From assembly GCA_028455995.1 (NCBI GenBank), contig JABELC010000002.1:1178001-1242000 (forward strand): a DNA stretch of 64,000 nt, given 5' to 3'. The notes below the pieces were generated by a model, which did no database searches, had not been told where the DNA came from, and worked only from the letters and a program-made list of their open reading frames with translations. Shown here piece after piece: positions 12,794-22,344 of the stretch. Both the position numbers and the translations under genes were made by a program. The DNA comes from Scleromitrula shiraiana (taxonomy: Eukaryota > Ascomycota > Leotiomycetes > Helotiales > Sclerotiniaceae). Each line of letters opens with the position of its first letter. Within the stretch, counting starts at the first letter, position 1.

Positions 12794-13224
12794 GAATTAC
12801 GCGTATTAGATATAGCCTCACGAAGGAAAAGATATGCTCTATTATATCGACTGGAAATCATGCTGGAGCATTGGTTTATTAAGAAATAATATCTCTGATA
12901 TTCGATTAGATGAAGTTTTTTTTCGAGACTCTTTATTTTTTCTAACAGAAAAAAATTTAGAACGATAGTGAAAAACAGGATAACAACTAGTAGATTGAAA
13001 TGATAGCAAGAATTATGCATATTAGATATAGCCTTATAAAGAAAAGATATGCTTTGTTATATCGACTGGAAATTATGCTAGAGTATTAATCTACCAAAAG
13101 ATAATATCTCTAATATTCGATCAGATGAGGTTCTTTCTCAAGACCCCTCATTCTCTCCAACAGAAGAAAACTTAAAACGACGGTGAAAAACAGGACAACA
13201 ACCAGTAGACTGAAATGACAGCAG
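12794..13224. repeat. Tandem duplication of ~215 bp with RIP-like divergence
   Basis: Copy A (12794-13009) and copy B (13010-~13223) are adjacent and alignable along their whole length, both beginning gaatta(c/t)gc(g/a)tattaga and ending aaatga(t/c)agca. I count over 30 differences. Almost all are C/T or G/A transitions, plus one or two single-base indels. In the first half copy B carries the T/A states; in the second half copy A does. This pattern fits repeat-induced point mutation hitting both copies. No coding frame is evident. Confidence 0.85.
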
Positions 13225-15519
13225 TTAGCGCCGATCGAGGATTGCAGATGTATACCTAGGTGTAGACAGGAAATTTATATTCCAGTATGAACCAACCATC
13301 CCCCGGCAACTTTCAGTCCACGAAATTAAAAACAAAGTACAACGGCAACAAAGATATGCAGCAAATATAGTAAAAAAGTAGGGTCATAAATTACAAATAC
13401 GAAGATGATGGTGTAACAAGAACATGTTGGATATTTTTGAGAACTGGCACATTATCTTCCGTGCAATATCTGAGAACGTGTGTCTAGTTCCATGAGTTGT
13501 GGGCTCGAAGAAAAGGAGAGAAAGAGTGTTTAGATATTACTAGAGCAGTATTCGCTCTGTGCCAAGACTTGGGTGGATAAGAACGATATGGTCCCCACAA
13601 CTCATTTTTTTTTGTGATTACATCTTAATTTATCTAGCCTTTGAAAGTTTCAGTATCTGGATCAACTTCGGAGAAGGGGATTTGGATGCACTTCCCTTTA
13701 CACAATCAGTTTATCGCGGAACTTGAGGAGACATGTGGTGTTAGCAACCCTTTCTTCTTGTCACGATTCGGGGAGATGGAATTGTATCTTTCCTTCGGTT
13801 TGACTTTTTGCGTATTCATAAGTACAGATACCATACACTTGCAGGCAATTCCATACCGGATACGAAGAAAAACATGAAAACAATAACGTTCCCCTGCACT
13901 ATCGGTAGTATTCTGCAAACTCCGTATGTATCTGCCACAGGAAGTAACGAGTCTAAAAATCTTGCAAGCTTTGAACGAAAATACAAATCAAATAAGAAAC
14001 GAGAAGCATGTAGCAGTGTGAGCATGCGAAAGATCGAAACATCAGACAACCAAAACCAAATTCCATCAGATACAATAGCAGCGAATGAATTCTTCGACTC
14101 AAAAACTCACTCGAGATGGTAAGTACCTCAACCATATACAATCCCCCGCTACCTACCAATAACTATAGAATACTTCAATCAGAAGTCTCAAAAACTAATA
14201 CTCTCTTCAATTCAACACTTGTCGACCTGCTCTCTCATACCAAAGATACTGGGCAAAACAAGCAAATGACATCCCACCGGCAATGTCCTTCAGGTGTGCC
14301 TCGCTGGAAGGTTCTTGAAGCTTATGCCATATATCATAAAAAGTACGTGATCCAGATTCCACCACAATCCTAAATCCTGCGAATCCTCGTCCAAAACTCT
14401 TCTATCCCACATGTCGATCTCAAACTCTCAAGATTATTTAAGTCGCCCCTTCGCTTGAAGGTCCGGACCCTTTACATTTACTTAATAGTCACTTGTCACG
14501 ATATTATAATATGTATACTATAACCTACCCATGCAGTTATCAATATATCGTGATCATAGAACCAAAGAGATTGGTCTGCGTCTTAATCTTAATCCTTGAA
14601 ACAAAGGGGGGGGGGGGCTAAGAACAACGAGCTGCCTAATGCGGCAGGTGGTATGGTGACAGCTTAACAATCCATCTAGGAAGGAAGATTCGTAAATAAG
14701 GTTATGTCAATTGAACCGGTAGCAGATAACGTTCAAAAGCTTAAACCTTAAATATTCAATGGCCAGAAAGTAGAAGTTGGGGTTACAACTCCCCATATTA
14801 ATATATACTGTACAGGCATTGATAGCCAATTGTACAGCCGGCTCGGCGTGAGTTTGCCGATACGGGAAGCTAGATCTTGGGTAGCGCTGAAAAGGCTTGC
14901 ATTGTTGCCAACCGGATGTGTTGATTGCGTCTCTTCTTGAAGATATTTTGAGATAGCACGGCATCATGTGCATATAAACGGAAATAGTTGCCCCGCCAAA
15001 AATTCTAGAACCATGGGTATTTTTCACGGTGGGTCTTGATTTTCAATCGTATATCGTGGTTTTAGATGCCGTATATTAATGGATCGTAATATCGTAGATT
15101 AGTGGCAAGGATTAGAACTCCTGTTCCGTTCTCCGAGGGCCTTTACTCCTCCAGATCCTTCATTTCCCTGAACCACTTTTCTTTCAGGCGAAGGCCAGAA
15201 TCCTGATGATATCAAAGCATGTAAATTAACGACATGTGATAGAAAGTCGTAACCCATGTGTCCAAATTTATACCAAAAAGGCGCCATATGGCCCCCAAAA
15301 CAGAACATATACCGGTATTTGACGTTATCCATACTGACCTTCCAAGAACAGTAAGTAGTATGCCTTCAAGCCAATCCATCAAGGAAAACATATGTCGATA
15401 TTCAACGCAATATATGCTGAAATAACGCTATCAATGGTGCCTTGAACGCTACCTTCCTGTTCGGAGATGAAGGAAGAACCAGATCAATCATCCACTGGCG
15501 ACTGATGAACTTTTGGAAG

Positions 15520-15527
15520 TATAAATA
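15520..15527 (+). promoter_or_regulatory. TATA-type core promoter of the aspartic protease gene
   Basis: The sequence tataaata lies 99 bp upstream of the protease ATG and is followed by a pyrimidine-rich stretch (15548-15600, tctctctttctcttc). That arrangement is typical of strongly expressed ascomycete genes, with transcription expected to start in or near the pyrimidine tract. The role is inferred from sequence and position only. Confidence 0.5.
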
Positions 15528-15625
15528 AGTCGCTTCCACCATCAGAAAAAATCTCTCTTTCTCTTCATCCACACAGCTTCTTCTCAAACCTTCACTGCCT
15601 AGCTACTTCTGTTTCCACCTACACC

Positions 15626-16845
15626 ATGTTGTTCGTCCCCGTTCTTGCTCTTGCCGCTGCGGTTGCAGCATCACCAGTTGAGCGCGCAGCTAAGACTACC
15701 GTTCTCTCGTTGAAAGCACACTCCAATGTCACAAGCGTCAAGAACATTGTTGACAAAGGTCATGCTCGTATCAACCAAATCAACGGTGCCCACACTGTCG
15801 GTAAACGTTCTACTGGCTCTGGCACAGTCATAAACGATGATGTTTCCTATATTGCTCCAGTAACAATCGGAAGTGCCACATGGAACCTTATCGTTGATAC
15901 TGGATGTAAGTTGTTTCTTTCCCGCCACTCTCAAAACTCTTTACTAATGTGAGATTTTCTTTAGCTTCCAACACCTGGTGTGGTGCATCAACCTCATGTG
16001 AAAAGACCTCAACTGGTGTGGCTACTGGCGGTACAGTCTCCGTCAGCTATGGTAGTGGCTCATTCTCCGGCAAGGAGTACACAGACACTGTTAGCTTTGG
16101 AGGACTTACTGTCAAATCCCAATCTATTGGTGCTGCTACTAAAGCAACTGGATTTGCAGGTGTTGATGGTATCCTCGGTGTTGGTCCAGTCGTTCTTACT
16201 GAAGGTACCGTTTCAGGGGCTAGCACTGTTCCAACCTTCTTAGATAACCTCTACAGCCAGGGTGCTATCTCAAGCGAGGTCCTTGGTGTTTTCTTCGCTC
16301 CAGAATCAGGAAGCGACACTGCTGATGCCAACGGAGAGTTGACCTTGGGAGGAGTTGACACCACCAAGTACACTGGTGCTCTTACCTACTTCCCAAAAGC
16401 CACAAGTGGTGATGTTCAATACTACTGGGGTATCTCAATCGCCAGCTTCACCTATGGCGCAACAACTCTCGCAAAATCTGCATCCGGTATTGTTGACACC
16501 GGAACCACCTTGATCTACATTCCTACCGCAGCTTACAACAAGTTCCTTTCCGCTTCCGGTGGTAAGACCGACAGCGCAAGTGGTCTTCCTGTTTTCACCA
16601 CCAAGCCCACATCAAACTTCGGTATTACCTTCGGATCAACCACTTACACCCTCACCCCAGCTCAATACTTGGTCCCAGCCGCACAATACTCCTACTACGG
16701 TCTCTCTGCCGGCAAGTACTACGCCTGGATCAACGACGGTGGTTCTTCAGGTGTCAACACCATCATTGGACAGAAGTTCTTGGAGAACTACTACTCCGTT
16801 TACGACGCCACCAACTCCCGCATTGGTTTCGCCACTGCCGCTTAA
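15626..16845 (+). CDS. Secreted pepsin-like aspartic protease (family A1)
   Basis: Two exons, 15626-15905 and 15965-16845, joined across a 59-nt intron give 386 aa. The join recreates the first catalytic motif, with D91-T-G-S-S in VDTGSSNTWCG; the second is D271-T-G-T in IVDTGTTLIY. A signal peptide is clear (LLFVPVLALAAAVAA then SPVERA), followed by a propeptide of ~60 residues with a KR site (VGKRSTG) just before the mature domain. The flap-like YGSGSFSGKEYTDTVSFGG and the C-terminal IIGQKFLENYYSVYD are present. The protein should be exported, self-activate at acid pH and digest external protein. Codons are noticeably C-ending, as in highly expressed fungal genes. Botrytis and relatives carry many such proteases; I cannot say which paralogue this is. 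Confidence 0.96.
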
Positions 16846-16889
16846 GCATATTTGGCTTGATGGAAAAAAGGAATGCAGCTCTGGTCCGC

Positions 16890-17235
16890 CCCATTCGCAA
16901 ATTCTGCCCACCCCATTGATCAATACGAGGTCATTTGCGAATGGGTCGACCGATTGATAAATCGGTTCAAGATTAAATTCTTCGATCGAATTGTGCAAAT
17001 ACTCATTCCGATTCAATATTCCATAATCGATATCGACATCGACTACATTTTTGATCTTCATTTCTTTATTCTTGGCCTCTTTATTAGTAGAATTCAACTT
17101 GCAATTGAAGTTTTTTAAAAAAAATATATCCTCAAAATTGCCTAATTAGTGAACTAGCCTGCCGATTGATCAGTAAAGTGACCCATTCGCAAATAAGCTC
17201 CGATTGGCCAATAGAATAGGCCGATTTGCCAAAGA
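16890..17235. repeat. Cluster of inverted and direct 13-bp repeats, possible MITE footprint
   Basis: The 13-mer cccattcgcaaat occurs at 16890-16902 and 17182-17194, and its exact reverse complement atttgcgaatggg at 16933-16945. The inverted pair extends as atttgcgaatgggtc(g)ac against gt.gacccattcgcaaat. A second word, ccgatt(g), recurs at ~16950, 17162, 17203 and 17221. The cluster starts 45 bp after the protease stop codon, so it either lies in the 3' UTR as a potential hairpin or marks a small decayed inverted-repeat element. Confidence 0.55.
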
Positions 17236-18829
17236 TCCAGCTGGAATTAGTAACCTAGTATATAGCATAACTATGTTTAGCCAAGACTATTCCATATTGG
17301 TATGAGATCACTCATTTCTGAATTTCCCTCTCGTGTGACCACTCATCAAATGACAACAGCAACAATATTGCCGAGCGCGTAAGAAATTCCACCTCACTAT
17401 GTGATCATAAAGAAGCTAAAGATGTGCGAGCTGATGACGATCGTGCTATTGCACTTTGATAAAGACTAGAAGAAATCAATTGAGATTCAAGGTTGGCATA
17501 CCTAGGTGGATTGATTTACACGCGCGTAATTGCCCAACAGTTATGGAACAATATCCTGGGTTCTCTATTTTAATGTTTGGATATCTGTAATGGAAACTAA
17601 AGGTATGGAATCTAGACCCCTTGTTTCTGAGAATACATTAGTAAAGCAATCATATTCAGTGAAATGTTGGGCCTCGCGAAGTTATATTGTGGTAACTCCA
17701 ACATCTAATGGTCGTGGGACGTTGGATGTATTGAACTGTCTAGACTTCAAATCTAGCAACAACGGACACAATCAATACTGGCTGTGGCCATTAACATACG
17801 ACAGAGTCTTTCGAGTTGTTATCGAAGAGAGCAACGGACCGGAAGTATTTTGTGTATGTTTGTCGTGGGAGGAGTATAATGATGTTGAAAATACCCATGT
17901 GAGGCTTAATTCCGCAATTCCGCAATTCCGCTTCTTCGGTGAGGCTCTGTAACAAAATCAGTTCAACTACCATGAATCTTTTTGTGATTCGAGAGAAAAG
18001 AAGAAAAAAAAAAGAAGACAGAAACTGAAGCTTGTTCGATGACATCGATGAGGTTTCAATAGAATTATTAATGAGTAAATAATATTGATTTGATAGAACT
18101 CGAAGCTATATCAATAAGAATTTATCTTAATTATTTTAATACATATGTATTGTAAAGGACTGAAAGTATTTAATCAATAGAAATAATAATAATAATAATA
18201 TCAAATAGGTATTTCTTCTTTTTTTGACTTTGTTTTTGAGACACCTTATTGGCGCTGTAATATGAGACTTTTTATAATATGATTTGTTTTTATTTTTTAT
18301 TTTGTATTGTCTTTGAGAGTAAATATCAATATTATTTTTTAACAATGTATAATTGACTCTAAAGGGAATTGTGTATTATGTATTGTTTATTAATTTCGGA
18401 AAAGGAGAAAGAAGGTTGATAGAAGAGAGAATCCTATGCATACTGAATGAAGGCGCGAATGATTACAACTAGTGATTTTAATACTACTTTAATATAATTC
18501 GAATGGGGTAGACTTATCTATCTATATCTCGAAGCAACTATGCCCATCAAGAAGATAGATAGATGAATATACAGCGATTCTAGGTATACTACAATTAGAG
18601 AGAGAGAGCCACAAAAAAAAGAAAATATCAATCAACATTATACTGAGAGAAAGTATAATAAGCAACAAACGTAGAAACTAGAAACATAAAAAGAAAGAAG
18701 GAACGAAAAAAAGTAAGAAAAAAGGTAAGAAGGAAAAAAAGTAAGAAAGTAAGCAAGTAAGAAAGAAAGAAAAATGAAAATGATACAACTCAGATATAGT
18801 ACAAGAAAACTACCGATATCTATTCCCAT

Positions 18830-19290
18830 CCGTTCCGTTCCCTTCTCCCCTTATATACCTCTTCTTCAGCCCCCTCTCCACTCTCCAACCAACATCACCC
18901 ACCGAATCATTCCCAACTACAAAGATTTCATCTTTCCTCCCCTCGACCCATAGACCCATCCATCATAAACCCGCCCCATCTCTACCTCCAGCCTCCAACA
19001 GACCGATCCTCTCCCAATAAACTATCTCGCCCAACGAAAACTTTTCAACAAGAAGGCCCAGGGTGGGTGGTTGGTGGCCATATAGTTGGTCGGTTAGCTA
19101 TGAAAAGTTTTTAACGAGAGATTAACTATATAGATTATAGATCATGAGTAATTCTGTTGGTTGTGAGAGAGATTGAGACTTGAGCTGACGTTGGAGTTGG
19201 AGTTGGAGTTGAAGTACCGAGGAGTTTAGGGGACAGATGAATACAGAGAAGAGGAGATAGGTAGGTAGGTTGGTAGATGAGCAATACTTA
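18830..19290. other. C-rich to G-rich strand-skew switch, centre ~19060
   Basis: From 18830 to 19050 the plus strand is strongly C-rich and G-poor (runs such as ccccctctccactctcc). From 19060 to 19290 it becomes G-rich and C-poor (gggtgggtggttggtgg, ggagttggagttgg). Both sides look non-coding. Confidence 0.6.
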
Positions 19291-19704
19291 CTGCCACGCC
19301 ACCTTACTCATTTGCTCACTCACTTGTCGCTCACTTACTCAATTTGCCAACCTAGCAAAAGAAAACAGTACACACACACACACACACACACACACGTAGC
19401 CAAAAATATGTAAAACAAGAACCAAACGATCGCAATTTCTTAAGAATCAATAAGACCACCCAATGTCTCTCCTCAAAACTTTATGCGATACTATCGCTAC
19501 CACAACCCAATCCAACCAAATCATTCGATTCTATCTGATTGAATCCCATATATTTCTCATCTAGCATTCAAGCTCACAATGAACCAACACACCCTCCCTT
19601 CGGAATGCAGTCCAACGCAATCCAATGCAATGCAATGCAATGCGATCCAATTCCAACGAACCCAGCCCAATCTAATCCCCCCTTACAAAAAATCGACACC
19701 CACT

Positions 19705-20414
19705 CTACTCAGCTTTAGGAGCATCCACAGGCGAAGCCTCAGCATCAGCAACAGGAGTAGCCGGAGCCGCACCAGCCGCCTTCTCAATAGCCGCCTCCAA
19801 AGCCGAAGGATTGGCACCAACGACCTCACCGACCTTCTTTGCACCCTTGAAGATCACGAAGGTTGGCATGGCTCTGATTCCTAAGTCTTGGGCGAGCTCT
19901 GGGACTTCATCGACGTCGAATTTGACGAAGTGAACGTGGGGGTATTTGTCGGATAATCTGGTTTTTGGTGGGTATGGTTAGAATTTGATTTGGGTGAGGG
20001 AATGGGATGGGGTGGAAATGAGAAAGAAAGGAAAGAAAACTTACTGAACTACTTTAGGAGCGATAGTTTTGCAAGGACCGCACCAAGTAGCGAAGGCATC
20101 GACAACAACGATATTGTTGTTCTCGAGCTCTGATTCCCAAACAGATTTACTATTAATTTCGAAAATCGATATTAGTACAACTCAATCAAAAGAAACAAAT
20201 AGAGAGGTAAATATAAATCAATCTCTCAAAGCAGAGAAAAAGATAGAGAGATAGAGAGAGATGTAAGTACTCACCTCGAAACATTGTGAACACCCATTTT
20301 AGACTTAGAATTCGAAAAAGCACGAATTGATTGTTGTGTTAAAGAAGAAGCTGTCGAAGAAGATCTATTAATGAATCTAAATGTTGATGAAGATGAACGT
20401 AAGAAGAATGACAT
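19705..20414 (-). CDS. Thioredoxin with N-terminal mitochondrial-type leader
   Basis: Three exons: 20414-20275, 20149-20045 and 19957-19705. The introns are 125 and 87 nt, giving 165 aa. The redox centre is W69-C-G-P-C73, with the downstream RAMPTFVIFKG supplying the cis-proline loop. It should reduce disulphides in target proteins using NADPH via thioredoxin reductase. The first 38 residues are Ser/Arg/Thr-rich with no acidic residue, like a mitochondrial presequence. A second in-frame ATG (codon 39, MGVHNVSSKS) would give a 127-aa cytosolic form of normal thioredoxin size. The C-terminus carries an extra Ala/Pro-rich tail of ~25 residues (AAPATPVADAEASP). A C-to-G skew switch falls in exon 3. 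Confidence 0.95.
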
Positions 20415-22344
20415 TCGAAGATGATAAAATTCGAGATAAGATGAGGTTGTTGAAGGTATTTAAGAAAGAAAGAAAGAAAGAAAGAAAGAAATCAAGGGTA
20501 GACCAAGGGTAGAAACGGTAGAAACGGTAGAAGACAGTCGTAGATTCGTAGATTCTTTTTTTTTTGTTGAATTCTAAGTGGCAGGGTCAAGGGGAGGGGT
20601 AATGTGCAGCTTTCGGGACTGGATTCGAGATTTGAATGACGGAATTTCACCTGGTCTGGTACACCTAAGCAGCGTGTTTGTTTAGTAAGCCACCTATTAC
20701 ACAATATCACCTATTACACAATCAAGTTTTACTTCAATTCAAACTTTTAATTCGTTAAAAATGCGAAGTTATCTTGAGAAATTCCAAATCTCTTGACATC
20801 AAAGCTATTTCTATTCTATCGCTGTCGCCGTCGATTGATAATAATGTCCTAGGAAGGAACATTCAAGGGTAAAAATCCAGATTATTGATGATGCAGAAGT
20901 ATCAATCACGCATGTCAGATTATTAATCAAATCGCGCCTTATCCGAAGGAAGGAAAAATTGATATGAATTATTAATTACAATTTCTAGGAACGATAAAAT
21001 CAATCAATTACCCGTCGCCGCTCACCGTGTGAATTATTATTTCCCTGATAATGCCGAAGATATTCTGATTGGATTGCATCGATCAATGTAACCTATGTCG
21101 GTATTTCCACGTGTGATGTGTTGTTGTATTGTATATTTGTATTGTATTGTATTGTATTGATATTCAATCATACACTAGATAGGCCGTTCCAGGGCATAAA
21201 GGTTTATTAATCCATACATACCGTAAGATACAACTGTACCTCTGCAACCCTCCCCCCCTCCTTCACCCTTCACCCCTCACCCTTCACCCTCAAGGGTGTC
21301 TGATTAATTTGTATATACTATGTACCTACATTATTACTAAACATGAAACCTTCTCATGCGAAACATCTACAAGGGAATCTAAATATGTATTCGGTACGTA
21401 GTACATATATGCACAATTCAGCTAGTACCTGCATGATGACAAGATATGAATAATAAAGATCAAAATAAAGTAATAAGTATTTCCGGTGTATTACAATTGA
21501 ATTAGTATTTTTGGTATCAAACGGAACTTCCATCCTGTCCCTATATGCCCTTGCCTTTTCCTTTTTCATCCCCCTCTATCTCTTCCTTGTCCTCAAACCC
21601 CCTTCCTCAGGAAAAGAAAAAAAAAAAAAAAACCGAAAAAACGCTCGCTATTAACTACTATTGCCCAATGGTCTGTTTCTTCCTGTCCCTCTCCCAAAGA
21701 AACAAATTCCATCTATGCAAAAAGTCCTCAAAAAGTACTTTAACATTACATGCCAGTGTTTCGCCACGGTTCCGCCAAAAGATGTCGAAAAGGAAGCGAC
21801 GCCGCGATTATTACATCCGTTCACTCCCAAAATAAACCCCTTGTCTTTTTCGGATCCCCCATAGAAAAGTTACACGCTGAAAAAACCAATTAAAATAGAT
21901 AGCAAAAAGGCAAGAAATTCTATGTGCTGGTGGGGGGAATCAATCATTATCAAAAGAACAAATGAAACAAGAAAACTAAAAAGGAAATGTATCGTAAATC
22001 CATAAGATGTCAAATTAAGAAAATATGGATAGTTGGGTAGTTGTGAGAATTGTGAGGTCGATGCTTGATATATGGTTGACAAGGAAAATCTTTGAGCAAT
22101 GACAATGATTCGAGACAAAGCTATTTTGCTGCCGAAAAAAAGTCGAGATATTCGAAAAGGAAATGTTGAAAGAGCGAAATGTTGACAAAGGAAAAGTTGT
22201 TTAAATGAATGTGAGTGTCGTTATCGACCATAATTGTTGTAATGAAATGTCTAAAAGAATGTGGTGCTTGTCTTTCCTCATGTCATATTGTCCTTAGATA
22301 TCCCCGACCAACTTTGCAAGCTATCGAGCCTCCCATAAATCACC
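20415..22344. other. Spacer, no gene seen
   Basis: It begins with an aaag microsatellite (20462-20488), only 50 bp upstream of the thioredoxin leader ATG, and contains tattg repeats (21125-21160), a caccctt-type repeat (21245-21300) and a long A-run (21618-21632). ORFs here are short and lack coding character. The part from ~21870 is probably 3' UTR of the minus-strand gene that ends at 22345. Confidence 0.5.

Larger units (their letters stand above)
8102..15625. other. Long spacer with decayed sequence, no intact gene seen
   Basis: 7.5 kb between the permease and the protease. The first 80 bp upstream of the permease ATG carry G-runs (8154-8172). Simple repeats include gaattgaat and atttaaatt at 8340-8397. 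The spacer holds the probable pseudogene near 9.64-10.38 kb and the RIP-marked duplication at 12794-13224, both listed separately. A run of about 13 G sits near 14607-14619. Weak open stretches at 11079-11408 and 13876-14110 (the latter followed by a GTAAGT) were not accepted as genes. Confidence 0.5.
16846..19704. other. Spacer, no confident gene
   Basis: Besides the repeat cluster just after the protease, it holds one ORF (17530-17952, plus, 140 aa) with some coding-like character in its C-terminal half (NNGHNQYWLWPLTYDRVFRV) but no recognisable domain. Low-complexity features are aat repeats near 18183, purine-rich aagaaag runs at 18690-18780, an (ac)n microsatellite at about 19371-19395 and a caatg(c)aatgc run near 19615-19645. 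A C-rich to G-rich strand switch lies at about 19060. Confidence 0.45.

Noticed and set aside
13808..14122. 104-aa plus-strand ORF followed by GTAAGT
   Set aside because: The downstream exon needed after the donor runs into stops at every nearby AG, and the sequence shows no recognisable domain.
17739..17757. tRNA-like anticodon arm ctaga-cttcaaa-tctag with a UCA anticodon
   Set aside because: The 5-bp stem and 7-nt loop fit, but no matching D arm, T arm (no ggttcgaatcc-type box) or acceptor stem can be paired around it.
17530..17952. 140-aa plus-strand ORF
   Set aside because: Only part is coding-like, no family is recognised and there is no context; left as spacer content.
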